Below are positions 17,359 through 25,963 of a stretch of 64,000 nucleotides of DNA, piece by piece. The notes below the pieces were generated by a model. It was given only the letters and a program-made list of their open reading frames with translations, made no database searches and was not told the DNA's origin. This DNA comes from Croceibacterium mercuriale. GTDB taxonomy: Bacteria; Pseudomonadota; Alphaproteobacteria; Sphingomonadales; Sphingomonadaceae. The DNA lies in contig NZ_JTDN01000002.1 of NCBI RefSeq assembly GCF_000802385.1, positions 558,001 through 622,000 of the forward strand. The letters are read 5' to 3'. The position numbers and the translations under genes were made by a program. Each line of letters begins with the position of its first letter. Position 1 is the stretch's first letter.

Positions 17359-18069
17359 TCAGCTCGTCACCAGCGGCCCCGCCGCGATCACTTCGCCGGT
17401 CGGCAGTCCCGTGGGGGACCCGCCAGCGGGCTCGATCGAGATGGCAATCGTCTCGTCCGGCTGCAGCACCAAGTCACCCTCGATGCGGATGGTGGCGCGA
17501 TTGCCGGGGCTCAGCAGGCCCAGCGCCCGCGGCACATTGTCGCTGCCGATGCGCCACAGTTCCGCGGCGCGGTCCGCCGGCACGGTGATGGTGGCGGTCA
17601 GGCGCAGGGTCCGGGTCTGCTGGTCGTACACGGCGGCGACCGGTGCGCGGTCGATGCCCTTGCCTGGTGCCAGCACGGCGACCAGCGGCGGTGGCGCAGC
17701 CACGGGCACCTCGACCACGCGCTCCGTCACGCGCTCGATCACCTCCGGCCCGGGCATCAGCAGCAGCGCCGCCAGCCCCGCGGCCAGCGCGCCCGACAGC
17801 ATCCCGCCGCCGAACCACGGCCATGGGCGGCGGGCGGAGACAACCCGCACCGGAGCAGTCAGCCGTTCCTCGATCCCCTCCAGCAGGCCGGCGGGCGGAT
17901 CGGCAGGCACCGCATCGTCGGCCAGACCGGCGAACTGTTCCTGCCACCACGCGGTCTCCGCCGCGAACTCCGCATCGGTCAGCAGGCGTGCGCGCGCGGC
18001 GACCAGCTCCGGCCCTTCCAGCAAGCCCAGCGCGAGCTCGGCGGCGAGGAATTGATCGTCAGGATTCAT
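17359..18069 (-). CDS. RskA-type anti-sigma factor
   Basis: The 236-aa product is a single-pass membrane anti-sigma factor. The cytoplasmic N-terminus (about 1-80) carries an anti-sigma helix bundle with [15 protein letters not shown] membrane segment lies at about 86-105, and the periplasmic part (about 110-236) is the RskA C-terminal domain with the [17 protein letters not shown]-type core. Such proteins hold an ECF sigma factor until proteolysis releases it. Its start overlaps the 3' end of the sigma gene by 11 bp, a typical translational coupling of sigma/anti-sigma pairs. It converges with the acyl-CoA synthetase gene, leaving 7 bp. Confidence 0.9.
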   Translation of the reverse strand: MNPDDQFLAAELALGLLEGPELVAARARLLTDAEFAAETAWWQEQFAGLADDAVPADPPAGLLEGIEERLTAPVRVVSARRPWPWFGGGMLSGALAAGLAALLLMPGPEVIERVTERVVEVPVAAPPPLVAVLAPGKGIDRAPVAAVYDQQTRTLRLTATITVPADRAAELWRIGSDNVPRALGLLSPGNRATIRIEGDLVLQPDETIAISIEPAGGSPTGLPTGEVIAAGPLVTS

Positions 18070-18682
18070 TGTTCAGGCACTTCCGCAACTGGAGCAGCCC
18101 CCGCCGCACCGTGCTCTTCATGGTTGCCAGCGGCACGCCTTCGCGCCGGGCAAGGTCGCTGTAGGTCAGGCCGCCCAGGAACGCCGCGCGGATCGCCCGG
18201 CGCGGCTTGTCCTCCAGGATCATCAGGCAGTCATGCAGCTGCTGCACCTCCTGCTGCCGGATCATCGCTTGGTCGGCCGGAACAGCATCGTCCGCCGCAT
18301 CGTGGGCCCGGGCACTCCCGTCCCCGGAGACTGCGGGTGCAAAGCGGCCATTCGCCCGTTTCCAGTCGATCGCCCGGTTGCGGGCGATGGTTGCCATCCA
18401 GGTGATCGGACTGGCGCGGGCCGCATCGAAGCTGGAGGCACGGCGCCAGATGATCACATATACCTCCTGCAGCACATCCTCGGCCGCCTGCCGCTCCCCA
18501 CAGATACGCAGGCAGATGCCGAACAGCTTCGCCGCGGTCAGCTGGTACAGCAGCTTGAAGGCTTGCCGGTCCTGCATGCCGGTGGCGATCAAGGCACCCT
18601 GCAGAGTGCTGCGGCGGGAGGATTCAGGCGTATCCGGGTTGCCCGGCTGCAAGGTGGCGGGCTGATCGATTCCGATGCCCAT
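18059..18682 (-). CDS. ECF sigma factor (SigK-like)
   Basis: The 207-aa protein is a group 4 sigma factor. Region 2 is about 45-115 ([16 protein letters not shown] ... [16 protein letters not shown] ... [18 protein letters not shown]) and region 4 about 145-205 ([33 protein letters not shown]). It is paired with the downstream RskA-type anti-sigma factor. The divergent neighbour, 108 bp away, is the first of two exported ferritin-like proteins, which makes those genes the most likely local targets. I could not recognise a clear ECF -35/-10 pair in the 108-bp gap. Confidence 0.92.
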   Translation of the reverse strand: MGIGIDQPATLQPGNPDTPESSRRSTLQGALIATGMQDRQAFKLLYQLTAAKLFGICLRICGERQAAEDVLQEVYVIIWRRASSFDAARASPITWMATIARNRAIDWKRANGRFAPAVSGDGSARAHDAADDAVPADQAMIRQQEVQQLHDCLMILEDKPRRAIRAAFLGGLTYSDLARREGVPLATMKSTVRRGLLQLRKCLNNES

Positions 18683-18790
18683 TATTTATTTGCTCGCAAT
18701 TGCATCCGCAACGACCCCCCAGGCGTAGTTGAGAAAGCCCGCACGACCATAACCGTTCCCCAACAGCTGGCGGGCACACGGGAGGTGCCA

Positions 18791-19774
18791 ATGACGTTGC
18801 CACAAGAACAGGTCATGGAAGCGTTCGAATCGCGTGCGGAACGCCGCGCCGACCGGCGGGCTTTCTTCACCGCCGCAGTAGGTGCCGCCGCAGTCGGCTC
18901 CGCCTTTGCCTATTCCAACCCGGCCGCCGCTCAGGCTGCCGTGACCGATGCCGATGTGCTGAACTTCGCGCTCAATCTCGAATATCTCGAGGCACAGTTC
19001 TACCTCTTTGCCGTGAACGGCGCCGGCCTCCCGGCCAACCTGACCACCAGCGGCAGCGGCGCAGCTGGCGGCACCGTTACGGGCGGCGCATTGGTGAACT
19101 TCACCAGCGACCCGCTGACCGGCGCCTATGCGCGCGAGATCGCAGCGGACGAGCAGGCGCATGTCGCCTTCCTGCGCACTGCGCTGGGTTCCGCTGCAGT
19201 CGCGATGCCCAACATCAACATCTCCGGCGATGCCAACGGCCCGTTCACCGCTGCTGCGCGTGCGGCCGGCGTGGTGCCTGCAGGCGGGGTGTTCAATCCC
19301 TATTCCTCGCCGGAGAACTTCCTGCTGGGCGCGTTCATCTTCGAGGATGTCGGCGTCACCGCGTACAAGGGCGCAGCCCCGCTGCTCACCAACAAGACCT
19401 TCCTGGAAGCCGCTGCCGGCATCCTGGCGGTCGAGGCCTATCATGCGGCGATCGTGCGCACGACGCTGTATGCCAAGGGCATCCCGGCACTGATCGACGC
19501 GACGGAGCAGATCTCCAACGCGCGTGACACGCTGGACGGCACCGTCACCGACGACCTGATCCGGGGCATCGGCGCCGATGCCGACCAGGGCATCCGTCCC
19601 ACCGGCAGCGGCAGCACGCTGACTTCCAACATTGCCCCGCTCAACAGCAATGGCTTGGCCTACAGCCGGACCACGGGACAGGTGTTGAAGATCGTCTATC
19701 TCAACGCCGGCACCACCACGATGGGCGGCTTCTTCCCCAACGGCGTGAACGGCACCATCCGCTCGACCACCTGA
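18791..19774 (+). CDS. Exported ferritin-like (PCC13-62/Rds1-type) protein, copy 1
   Basis: This 327-aa protein belongs to the ferritin-like domain family that includes plant desiccation-related protein PCC13-62. The N-terminus has a Tat-like signal ([16 protein letters not shown], about 21-36) ending near PAAAQA. The mature part has the family motif [11 protein letters not shown] (62-72), with metal-ligand-type Glu residues. A second helix pair contains [14 protein letters not shown], and a third contains [16 protein letters not shown]. Metal binding is therefore plausible. The ATG at 18791 is preceded by GGGAGGTGCCA. It lies beside an ECF sigma factor and is followed by a close paralogue, so both are probably stress genes. 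Confidence 0.85.
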   Translation: MTLPQEQVMEAFESRAERRADRRAFFTAAVGAAAVGSAFAYSNPAAAQAAVTDADVLNFALNLEYLEAQFYLFAVNGAGLPANLTTSGSGAAGGTVTGGALVNFTSDPLTGAYAREIAADEQAHVAFLRTALGSAAVAMPNINISGDANGPFTAAARAAGVVPAGGVFNPYSSPENFLLGAFIFEDVGVTAYKGAAPLLTNKTFLEAAAGILAVEAYHAAIVRTTLYAKGIPALIDATEQISNARDTLDGTVTDDLIRGIGADADQGIRPTGSGSTLTSNIAPLNSNGLAYSRTTGQVLKIVYLNAGTTTMGGFFPNGVNGTIRSTT

Positions 19775-19824
19775 GCGACCGGGACCGATCCGTTTCACGA
19801 CCAGTCTACAGGGAATATTTCACC

Positions 19825-20877
19825 ATGATCGACCCAAGCAATGCACTCGATATCCTCGCCGCCGCACAGGCCCGCAAGGGCGCCCGCCGCCAGTTCCTGA
19901 AGATCGCCGGCGGCAGTTCGCTGGCGGTCGGCGGCCTCGCCATGCTGGGCGGCTGCTTCGGCGACGATGACGATGGCGAAGTCATCGTCCCGGCGCCGAC
20001 GCCGACCCCCGCCCCCTCCGCACCGACCGACGCGGACATCCTGAACCTGGCGCTGAACCTCGAATATCTCGAGGCGCAGTTCTACCTGTTCGCGATCAAT
20101 GGCGCGGGCCTGCCCGCCAACCTGACCGCGAGCGGAACAGGCACCGCCGGCGGTACCGTCACCGGGGGATCGCAGGTCAACTTTACCGCCGATCCGCTGG
20201 TGGGTGCCTATGCCCGCGAGATCGCGGCCGAAGAACAGCAGCACGTCGCCTTCCTGCGCGCCGCGCTTGGCAGCGCCGCCGTGGCGATGCCCAACATCAA
20301 CATCTCGGGCGATGCCAATGGCGCCTTCACCGCGGCGGCCCGGGCGGCCGGCGTGGTCGGCGCGACCGAGACGTTCAATCCCTACGCTTCGCCCAACAAC
20401 TTCCTGCTCGGGGCCTTCATCTTCGAGGATGTGGGCGTCACGGCATACAAGGGCGCGGCCCCGCTGCTGACCAGCAAGGTCTTCCTGGAAGCGGCAGCCG
20501 GCATCCTGGCAGCAGAAGCCTATCACGCCGGGCTGGTCCGCACGGTACTGACGGCCCGGGGGGTCAACACCGCAGCGCTGGTCACCGCGGCGGAGCGTAT
20601 CTCCAATGCCCGTGATACGCTGGATGGAGCGCCGGCGGACGATCTGATCCGCGGCATCGGTGCCGACGACGATCAGGGCATCACCCTGACCGGCAGCGGC
20701 AACACGCTGACGGCGAACCTGGTGCCGACCAACTCCAATGGTCTCGCCTACAGCCGCTCCAGCCAGCAGGTGCACAACATCGTGTACCTGAACGCCACGG
20801 GGACCAACCGCACTGGCGGCGGGTTCTTCCCCAACGGGACGAATAACGGCAACCCGGCTCTGCGCGTCGGTCTCTGA
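19825..20877 (+). CDS. Exported ferritin-like (PCC13-62/Rds1-type) lipoprotein, copy 2
   Basis: This 350-aa protein is a paralogue of the preceding gene, with long identical stretches such as [13 protein letters not shown] and [18 protein letters not shown]. The N-terminus differs: a Tat motif RRQFLK (21-26) and a lipobox LGGC (Cys44), followed by an Asp-rich then Pro-rich linker (46-68). It may therefore be membrane-anchored, whereas copy 1 is soluble. The ferritin-like motifs [11 protein letters not shown] (78-88), [14 protein letters not shown] and [11 protein letters not shown] are kept. It starts 50 bp after copy 1 and is probably co-transcribed. Its function in desiccation or oxidative stress is inferred from the family. 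Confidence 0.85.
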   Translation: MIDPSNALDILAAAQARKGARRQFLKIAGGSSLAVGGLAMLGGCFGDDDDGEVIVPAPTPTPAPSAPTDADILNLALNLEYLEAQFYLFAINGAGLPANLTASGTGTAGGTVTGGSQVNFTADPLVGAYAREIAAEEQQHVAFLRAALGSAAVAMPNINISGDANGAFTAAARAAGVVGATETFNPYASPNNFLLGAFIFEDVGVTAYKGAAPLLTSKVFLEAAAGILAAEAYHAGLVRTVLTARGVNTAALVTAAERISNARDTLDGAPADDLIRGIGADDDQGITLTGSGNTLTANLVPTNSNGLAYSRSSQQVHNIVYLNATGTNRTGGGFFPNGTNNGNPALRVGL

Positions 20878-20891
20878 TCGTCCTTCAACCC

Positions 20892-20932
20892 TTTCGGGGC
20901 GGCACCTCCCCTGTTTCAGGCCGCCCCGGAAA
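20892..20932. terminator. GC-rich hairpin between convergent genes
   Basis: TTTCGGGGCGGC (20892-20903) pairs with GCCGCCCCGGAAA (20920-20932), with one bulged G. It lies between the ends of the ferritin-like gene (+) and hemE (-). There is no U-tract on either side, so a bidirectional terminator is likely but not certain. Confidence 0.45.
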
Positions 20933-20935
20933 CCC

Positions 20936-21964
20936 CTAGCTACGCTGCCACCCCCGCGCCGCCGCCAGCAGGCGGTCAACGTGGGGGATCGGCGTTTCCT
21001 TGTCGATCCCATGTCCCAGGTTGAAGACATGCGGCCGGTCGGCAAAGGCATCCAGGATCGCATGGGTGCGTTCCTCCAGATCCGCGGTGCCAGCCAGCAG
21101 CAGCAGGGGGTCCAGATTGCCCTGCACCGGCATGTTCGCTGGCAGCTCGCGCGCTGCCCATAGCGGGTCGACCGTCTCGTCCACGCCTACCGCATCCACA
21201 CCCGTTTCCCGCGCATAGGCCGGCAGCTTGGCACCCGCCCCCTTGGGGAAGCCGATCACCGGCACATCGGGGCAGCGCGCCTTGAAGGCGGAGACGATGG
21301 CGGCATTGGGCGCGATCACCCAGCGTTCGAACTCGGCCGGGGCCAGGCTGCCGGCCCAGCTGTCGAACAGCTGCACCGCCTCGGCCCCCGCCTCCGCCTG
21401 CTTCACCAGATATTCGACCGTACAGCCGATGATCGCATCCACGATCGCCTGCACCGCCGCCGGGTCGCGATAGGCCAGGGCGCGGGCGACGTGCTGGTCA
21501 CGGCTGCCCTCGCCCGCGATCATGTAGGTGGCCACCGTCCATGGACTGCCGGCAAAGCCCAGCAAGGTCACCTCCGGCGCCAGTTGCGCCCGCACCAGGG
21601 CCACGGTGCGATACACCGGCTCAAGGCGCTGTGGCACGGCTTCCAGCCCTCCCAGCGTGGCATCCACCAGCCGCGGGGAGAGCCGGGGCCCTTCGCCGGC
21701 CATGAATTGCAGATCCTGACCCAGCGCATGCGGCACCACCAGAATGTCCGAAAACAGGATTGCCCCGTCCAGCCCGAAGCGGCGGATCGGCTGTACCGTC
21801 ACCTCCGCGGCGGCCGGTGAATCATGCACCAGCGCCAGGAACCCGCCCTTCTCCGCCCGCAAGGCCCGGTACTCGGGCAGGTAGCGACCGGCCTGGCGCA
21901 TCATCCAGATCGGGCGACGGGGGCTGTTGAGCCCATGGAGCGTGTCGAGAAGAAGACCGGGCAT
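20936..21964 (-). CDS. hemE: Uroporphyrinogen decarboxylase
   Basis: HemE decarboxylates uroporphyrinogen III to coproporphyrinogen III in heme synthesis. The 342-aa protein has the signatures PIWMMRQAGRYLPEYR (18-33), with the two catalytic-site arginines, and GFAGSPWTVATYMI. It also has the C-terminal FNLGHGIDKETP. The ATG at 21962-21964 gives the standard length. In several alphaproteobacteria hemE flanks the chromosome replication origin, and here the 294-bp gap to ppsR carries origin-like features. hemE points away from that gap, leftward. Confidence 0.97.
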   Translation of the reverse strand: MPGLLLDTLHGLNSPRRPIWMMRQAGRYLPEYRALRAEKGGFLALVHDSPAAAEVTVQPIRRFGLDGAILFSDILVVPHALGQDLQFMAGEGPRLSPRLVDATLGGLEAVPQRLEPVYRTVALVRAQLAPEVTLLGFAGSPWTVATYMIAGEGSRDQHVARALAYRDPAAVQAIVDAIIGCTVEYLVKQAEAGAEAVQLFDSWAGSLAPAEFERWVIAPNAAIVSAFKARCPDVPVIGFPKGAGAKLPAYARETGVDAVGVDETVDPLWAARELPANMPVQGNLDPLLLLAGTADLEERTHAILDAFADRPHVFNLGHGIDKETPIPHVDRLLAAARGWQRS

Positions 21965-21967
21965 GTC

Positions 21968-21976
21968 TGATCCACA
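21968..21976 (+). promoter_or_regulatory. DnaA box, G-box type (TGATCCACA)
   Basis: One mismatch from TTATCCACA, with G at position 2. This form corresponds to the moderate-affinity G-boxes described at the Caulobacter origin. It lies four bases before the hemE start codon, next to an AT-rich stretch. Confidence 0.6.
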
Positions 21977-22017
21977 TAATAACTAGATTAGAGTCTGGTG
22001 ATTGAGTCTGTTGGCCC

Positions 22018-22026
22018 TGTGGAAAA
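22018..22026 (-). promoter_or_regulatory. DnaA box (TTTTCCACA on the minus strand)
   Basis: One mismatch from the consensus TTATCCACA, reading on the minus strand within the proposed origin. Confidence 0.55.
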
Positions 22027-22125
22027 CGGGGACAAGCCGCCCTGCCCCATTTTATCCCGGGCGGCCAGCAGCGGCGACCCGGTGCGACTCCCGCCCTCCC
22101 CTGAGTCGAGTCAAGGTTTTGCGCC

Positions 22126-22134
22126 TTATCCCCA
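22126..22134 (+). promoter_or_regulatory. DnaA box (TTATCCCCA)
   Basis: One mismatch from consensus (C instead of A at position 7), in the centre of the proposed origin. Confidence 0.5.
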
Positions 22135-22250
22135 GCCTGTGGAGGGAAAACTGCACCTGTGCATTTGGCGCGGTGCGAATCAGCCGACAGTGGGTACGAG
22201 AGTCATTGCCGAACTTGTCCCCAGGCTTGTCCCGTGGTTTATGCCTGGAT

Positions 22251-22259
22251 CTATCCACA
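22251..22259 (+). promoter_or_regulatory. DnaA box (CTATCCACA) touching the ppsR start
   Basis: One mismatch from consensus at position 1. Its last A is the first base of the proposed ppsR ATG, so DnaA binding could affect ppsR expression. Confidence 0.5.
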
Positions 22260-23113
22260 TGGCCCTGCACCTCCATCTTCTCTCGGACTCCACCGGCGAA
22301 ACGCTGGAGATGATCGCCAAGGCCGCGCTGGCCCTGTTCGACAATCCGCGGGTGGTGCGCCATTTCTGGCCCATGGTGCGCAGCCAGCAGCATCTGGACC
22401 GTATCGTGGAGGAACTGGCGCTGCACCCCGGCCTGGTACTCTATACCCTGATCAATCCGGAGAACCGTGCCCGGCTGGAAGAACGCTGCCGCGCGCTGGG
22501 CATCGGCCATATCGCCCCGCTCGACCCTGTGACCCGGATGCTGGAAGGGCAGCTGGGACAGATGGCCGGCGGCGGTCGCCCCGGCCGCCAGCACGTGATG
22601 GACGAGGCGTATTTCGCACGGGTCGATGCCATCCAGTTCACCATCGCGCATGATGACGGGATCGGGTGGGAAAACTGGGAAGAGGCGGACATCCTGCTGG
22701 CGGGTGTGTCGCGTTCGTCCAAGACGCCGACCTCCATCTACCTGGCCAATCGCGGCTACAAGGTCGCCAACATCCCGCTGGTGGTGGAAAGCCCGCCGCC
22801 GGCGCAGCTCTATGGCCTGCGCCATCCGCTGGTGGTGGGGCTGACCACCGCGCCCAAGCGCCTGGTGGAGATCCGCCGCAACCGCCTGCTGTCGCTGAAC
22901 GAGAAGGTGGAGACCGCCTATGTCGACCAGGACCGGGTGGAGGAGGAGGTGGCGCTGGCTCGCCGCATGTTCGCCGACAATGGCTGGCCGGTGATCGACG
23001 TCACCCGCCGCTCGATCGAGGAAACGGCTGCGGCCATCATCAAGCTGTACAACGAACGCCAGGCGCGCATCGCCGAAGGGCGGCAGGCGGCCCCTGGACC
23101 ACGGCCGATATGA
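22259..23113 (+). CDS. ppsR: Pyruvate, phosphate dikinase / PEP synthase regulatory protein
   Basis: This DUF299 family is a bifunctional Ser/Thr kinase-phosphorylase that switches PPDK or PEP synthase with ADP and phosphate. The 284-aa product has HLHLLSDSTGETLEMIAKAAL at its start and the P-loop-like GVSRSSKTPTSIYLANRGYKV (about 155-175). MDEAYFARVDAIQFTIAHDDG is also conserved. The ATG at 22259 gives the family N-terminus; an in-frame ATG at 22241 would add six residues, and longer readings would run through the origin. Its stop overlaps maf (ATGA). It heads a rightward run of genes leaving oriC. Confidence 0.92.
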   Translation: MALHLHLLSDSTGETLEMIAKAALALFDNPRVVRHFWPMVRSQQHLDRIVEELALHPGLVLYTLINPENRARLEERCRALGIGHIAPLDPVTRMLEGQLGQMAGGGRPGRQHVMDEAYFARVDAIQFTIAHDDGIGWENWEEADILLAGVSRSSKTPTSIYLANRGYKVANIPLVVESPPPAQLYGLRHPLVVGLTTAPKRLVEIRRNRLLSLNEKVETAYVDQDRVEEEVALARRMFADNGWPVIDVTRRSIEETAAAIIKLYNERQARIAEGRQAAPGPRPI

Positions 23114-23694
23114 TCGTGCTCGCATCCGGCAGCGCCAGCCGTCGCGCCATGCTGAAGGCGGCGGGCGTCGCCTTCACCGCCATCCCGCCGGCGCTGGACG
23201 AACGCGCGCTGGAAGCCTCGCTGGAAGGCGCCGCGCCTCCGGCAGTCGCCCTCGCGCTGGCCGAGGCAAAGGCGCAGGCGGTCGCGGCCGGGCAGCCCGA
23301 TGCACTGGTGCTGGGCAGCGATTCACTGGTGGTGGTGGAAGGACAACGGTTCGACAAGCCGGCCAGCCGGCAGGCGGCCGAGGCGCATCTGTCCCACTTC
23401 TCCGGCCGCACCATGGAACTGCATTCGGCCGCGGCGCTGGTGCGCGATGGTGCGGTGGTGTGGCGCCATGCGGCGGTGGCGCGGCTGCAGGTCCGGCCGC
23501 TGACCGACGCCTTCATCGATCATTATCTCGATCGCGAATGGCCGGCGATCGGCGGCTGCGTCGGCGCCTTCCGTATCGAAGGGCCGGGCGTGCAGCTGTT
23601 CGATTCCGTCGACGGCGATCACTTCACCATCCTGGGCATGCCGCTGCTGCCGGTCCTGGGTGCGTTGCGCGACCAGGGTGTGCTGCCGGCATGA
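23110..23694 (+). CDS. maf: Maf-family nucleotide pyrophosphatase
   Basis: Maf proteins hydrolyse non-canonical or standard nucleoside triphosphates to monophosphates and have been linked to cell-division arrest. The 194-aa protein has the opening MIVLASGSASRRAMLKAAGV, the GSDSLVVVEGQRFDKP motif with the acidic metal ligand, and GGCVGAFRIEGPGVQLFDSVDGD-type sequence (about 151-173). It overlaps ppsR upstream and aroE downstream, both by ATGA, so it is part of a tight operon. Whether it is of the dTTP/UTP or the CTP/UTP subtype was not resolved. Confidence 0.92.
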   Translation: MIVLASGSASRRAMLKAAGVAFTAIPPALDERALEASLEGAAPPAVALALAEAKAQAVAAGQPDALVLGSDSLVVVEGQRFDKPASRQAAEAHLSHFSGRTMELHSAAALVRDGAVVWRHAAVARLQVRPLTDAFIDHYLDREWPAIGGCVGAFRIEGPGVQLFDSVDGDHFTILGMPLLPVLGALRDQGVLPA

Positions 23695-24557
23695 TTCCCT
23701 ACGCAGAGGTGATCGGTGATCCGATCGCCCAGTCCAAGTCGCCGGTGATCCATGGCCACTGGCTGGATCGTGCCGGCATCGCAGGCGAGTATCGCCGCTG
23801 CCTGGTTACTGCGGACGGGCTGGCCGACTATCTTGCCACCCGGCGCGCCGATCCGGCTTGGCGTGGCTGTAACGTGACCATGCCGCACAAGCAGGCGGTG
23901 CTGCCGCTGCTGGACCGGGTCAGCCCGCTGGCGGCGCGGATCGGCGCGGTGAACACGATCGTGCGCGGCGAAGATGGCACGCTCACCGGCCATAACACCG
24001 ATGCGCCCGGCTTCCTGGAGCCGCTGCGCCCGCTGCTGGCGGAACGGCACCTGCTGCGCATGGCGCGGGTGCTGGGCACCGGCGGGGCGGCGCGGGCGAT
24101 CGTGGCGGCGCTGGCGGACGAGGGGTTCGTGCTGGTGCTCGCCGGGCGCGATCCGGCCAAGGCCCGCGCGCTGCTGGACGAGCTGGCGCCGGTGCATGGC
24201 GGGCTGGAGCATCACGCGGTGGCGCTGGACCACTTTGCCGGTGCGACCGGTTTCGCCTTCGACGACCGGCATGGGATCCTGGACCTGGTGGTCAATGCCA
24301 GCCCACTGGGCATGGCGGGGCAGCCGCCGCTGGCGCTCGACCTCAGCCATGTGCCGCCCGGCAGCATCGTCTATGACATCGTCACCCATCCTGCCCGCAC
24401 CCCGCTGCTGGACGAAGCCGCTGCCGCTGGATTGCCGACGGTGGATGGCCTGACGATGCTGATCGGGCAGGCGGCGGAGGCGTTCGCGCTGTTCTTCGGC
24501 GCGCCTGCCCCGCGGCAGGATGGCGATGCGGAGCTGCGCGCGCTGCTGGCCGCATGA
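23691..24557 (+). CDS. aroE: Shikimate dehydrogenase (NADP+)
   Basis: AroE reduces 3-dehydroshikimate to shikimate in aromatic amino acid synthesis. The 288-aa protein has the substrate-site SKSPVIHGHWL (15-25), catalytic Lys67 in NVTMPHK and Asp104 in GHNTDAPGF. The dinucleotide-binding GTGGAARAI (about 129-137) and the C-terminal DGLTMLIGQAAEAFALFFG complete the family pattern. It overlaps maf (ATGA at its start) and coaE (ATGA at its end). All catalytic residues are present, so the enzyme should be functional. Confidence 0.96.
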   Translation: MIPYAEVIGDPIAQSKSPVIHGHWLDRAGIAGEYRRCLVTADGLADYLATRRADPAWRGCNVTMPHKQAVLPLLDRVSPLAARIGAVNTIVRGEDGTLTGHNTDAPGFLEPLRPLLAERHLLRMARVLGTGGAARAIVAALADEGFVLVLAGRDPAKARALLDELAPVHGGLEHHAVALDHFAGATGFAFDDRHGILDLVVNASPLGMAGQPPLALDLSHVPPGSIVYDIVTHPARTPLLDEAAAAGLPTVDGLTMLIGQAAEAFALFFGAPAPRQDGDAELRALLAA

Positions 24558-25165
24558 AGGTGCTGGGCCTGACCGGCTCCATCGGCATGGGCAAGTCCAC
24601 TGTCGCCGCCATGTTCGCCGAAGCCGGCGTGCCGGTGTTCGATGCCGATGCCGCCGTGCGCGCGCTGCAGGGTCCCGGCGGTCCGCTGCTGCCTGCCATC
24701 GAAGCTGCGTTCCCCGGCACCACCGGCCCCGCCGGCGTGGACCGCCCGGCACTGGGCGCGGCGGTGTTCGGCGAAGCGGCGGCGCTCGCCCGGCTGGAGG
24801 GGATCGTGCATCCGGTGGTGCGGGAGGCGCGCGCGGCCTTCCTGCAGGCCCATGCCGCCGCGCCGCTGGTGCTGTTCGACATACCGCTGCTGTTCGAGAC
24901 CGGCGCCACGCAGGAAGTCGACGCCGTGCTGGTCGTCTCCGCACCGGCACAGGTGCAGCGCGCGCGGGTGCTGGCGCGGCCGGGCATGACAATCGACAGG
25001 TTCGAGGCGATCCTGGCACGCCAGCTGCCCGATGCGGAGAAGCGCGCTCGCGCCGACCACCTGATCGACACCGGCACCAGCCACGAGGAGACCCGCGCGG
25101 CGGTGCGGGCGTTGGTGGAGAAGCTGACCGCCCCGCTTGCCAGCGACGTCGGATCACGCACATAG
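24554..25165 (+). CDS. coaE: Dephospho-CoA kinase
   Basis: CoaE phosphorylates dephospho-CoA, the last step of coenzyme A synthesis. The 203-aa protein has Walker A GSIGMGKST (8-16), the FDADAAVRAL motif (about 34-43), HPVVREARAAF, and DIPLLFETG in the lid/CoA region. The C-terminal ADHLIDTGTSHEETRAAV is typical. It begins inside the aroE stop (ATGA) and ends 5 bp before dnaQ. This order (maf-aroE-coaE-dnaQ) is widely conserved in alphaproteobacteria. Confidence 0.95.
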   Translation: MKVLGLTGSIGMGKSTVAAMFAEAGVPVFDADAAVRALQGPGGPLLPAIEAAFPGTTGPAGVDRPALGAAVFGEAAALARLEGIVHPVVREARAAFLQAHAAAPLVLFDIPLLFETGATQEVDAVLVVSAPAQVQRARVLARPGMTIDRFEAILARQLPDAEKRARADHLIDTGTSHEETRAAVRALVEKLTAPLASDVGSRT

Positions 25166-25170
25166 GCACC

Positions 25171-25875
25171 ATGCGCGAAATCGTGTTCGATACCGAAACC
25201 ACCGGCGTGGACCCCGCCACCGGCGACCGCATGGTGGAGATCGGCTGCATCGAGCTGGTCAACCGCATCCCCACCGGGCGCACCTATCACGCCTATTTCA
25301 ATCCCGGCCGCCCCATGCCGGCGGAGGCGGAGCGGATCCACGGGCTGGGCGATGCCTTCCTGGCGGAACAGCGGGCGTTCCATCACCATGTGATGGAGCT
25401 GATCGAGTTCCTGGGCGATTGCCCGCTGGTGGCGCACAATGCGCAGTTCGACTTCGGCTTCCTCAATCACGAACTGCGCCTGTGCGAACATCCGCTGGTG
25501 GCGATGGACCGCATGGTCGACACGCTGGCGCTGGCCCGCAAGCGGCATCCGGGTGCCAAGCATTCGCTGGACGCGCTGTGCAGCCGCTACGGCATCGACC
25601 GCAGCCACCGCGTGCTGCACGGCGCGCTGCTGGATGCGGAGCTGCTGGCGCAGGTCTATGTCGAGCTGACCGGCGGACGGCAGATCGGCCTGGGGCTGAT
25701 GGGCGAGGCGGCGGTGCGGGCCGTGGCGGCCGGCGAGGCGCCTGTTGCGGGCAGCGGCTTCCAGCCCAACCGCCGCGCCTACCGCACGCCCCGGCCGCAT
25801 GGTCCTACACCGGACGAGCTGGCGCGGCACAAAGCCTTCGTCGGGACGTTAAGTTCTCCACTCTGGACGCAATAA
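25171..25875 (+). CDS. dnaQ: DNA polymerase III epsilon subunit (proofreading exonuclease)
   Basis: DnaQ is the 3'-5' proofreading exonuclease of the replicative polymerase. The 234-aa protein starts MREIVFDTETTGVDP with ExoI ligands Asp7 and Glu9. ExoII is HNAQFDFGFLNHEL and ExoIII includes HGALLDAELLAQVY. The C-terminal tail (about 185-234) probably contacts the alpha subunit. The ATG at 25171 lies 5 bp after coaE; the longer in-frame reading from 24520 is coaE antiframe sequence. Its position by the origin suits a replication gene but is also simply the conserved gene order. Confidence 0.95.
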   Translation: MREIVFDTETTGVDPATGDRMVEIGCIELVNRIPTGRTYHAYFNPGRPMPAEAERIHGLGDAFLAEQRAFHHHVMELIEFLGDCPLVAHNAQFDFGFLNHELRLCEHPLVAMDRMVDTLALARKRHPGAKHSLDALCSRYGIDRSHRVLHGALLDAELLAQVYVELTGGRQIGLGLMGEAAVRAVAAGEAPVAGSGFQPNRRAYRTPRPHGPTPDELARHKAFVGTLSSPLWTQ

Positions 25876-25963
25876 GAGCGGCGGGCGCATACTGGTGACA
25901 GGTCGCGGGCGCCGACTCCGAAGCGGCCGGGCGACACAAGAACCAGAAGGAGAACCCCCACCC

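Larger units (their letters stand above)
21965..22258. other. oriC: Probable chromosomal replication origin (oriC)
   Basis: The divergent hemE/ppsR gap matches the conserved alphaproteobacterial origin context. It holds several DnaA-box-like 9-mers: TGATCCACA (21968-21976), TGTGGAAAA (22018-22026, reverse TTTTCCACA), TTATCCCCA (22126-22134) and CTATCCACA (22251-22259). Weaker ones are at 22052-22060 and 22215-22223. A locally AT-rich stretch at 21974-21990 could unwind. Seven GANTC sites fall within 214 bp (21991-22204). No CtrA box (TTAA-N7-TTAA) or parS was found. The limits given are the gene boundaries, not measured ends. Confidence 0.75.

Noticed and set aside
18683-18790. ECF-type promoter shared by the sigma factor and ferritin-like genes
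   Set aside because: I looked for GGAAC/CGTT-like and similar ECF pairs on both strands and found none with correct spacing.
21965-22258. CtrA boxes or a parS site in the origin
   Set aside because: No TTAA occurs in the gap, so TTAA-N7-TTAA is impossible, and no TGTTTCACGTGAAACA-like sequence was seen.
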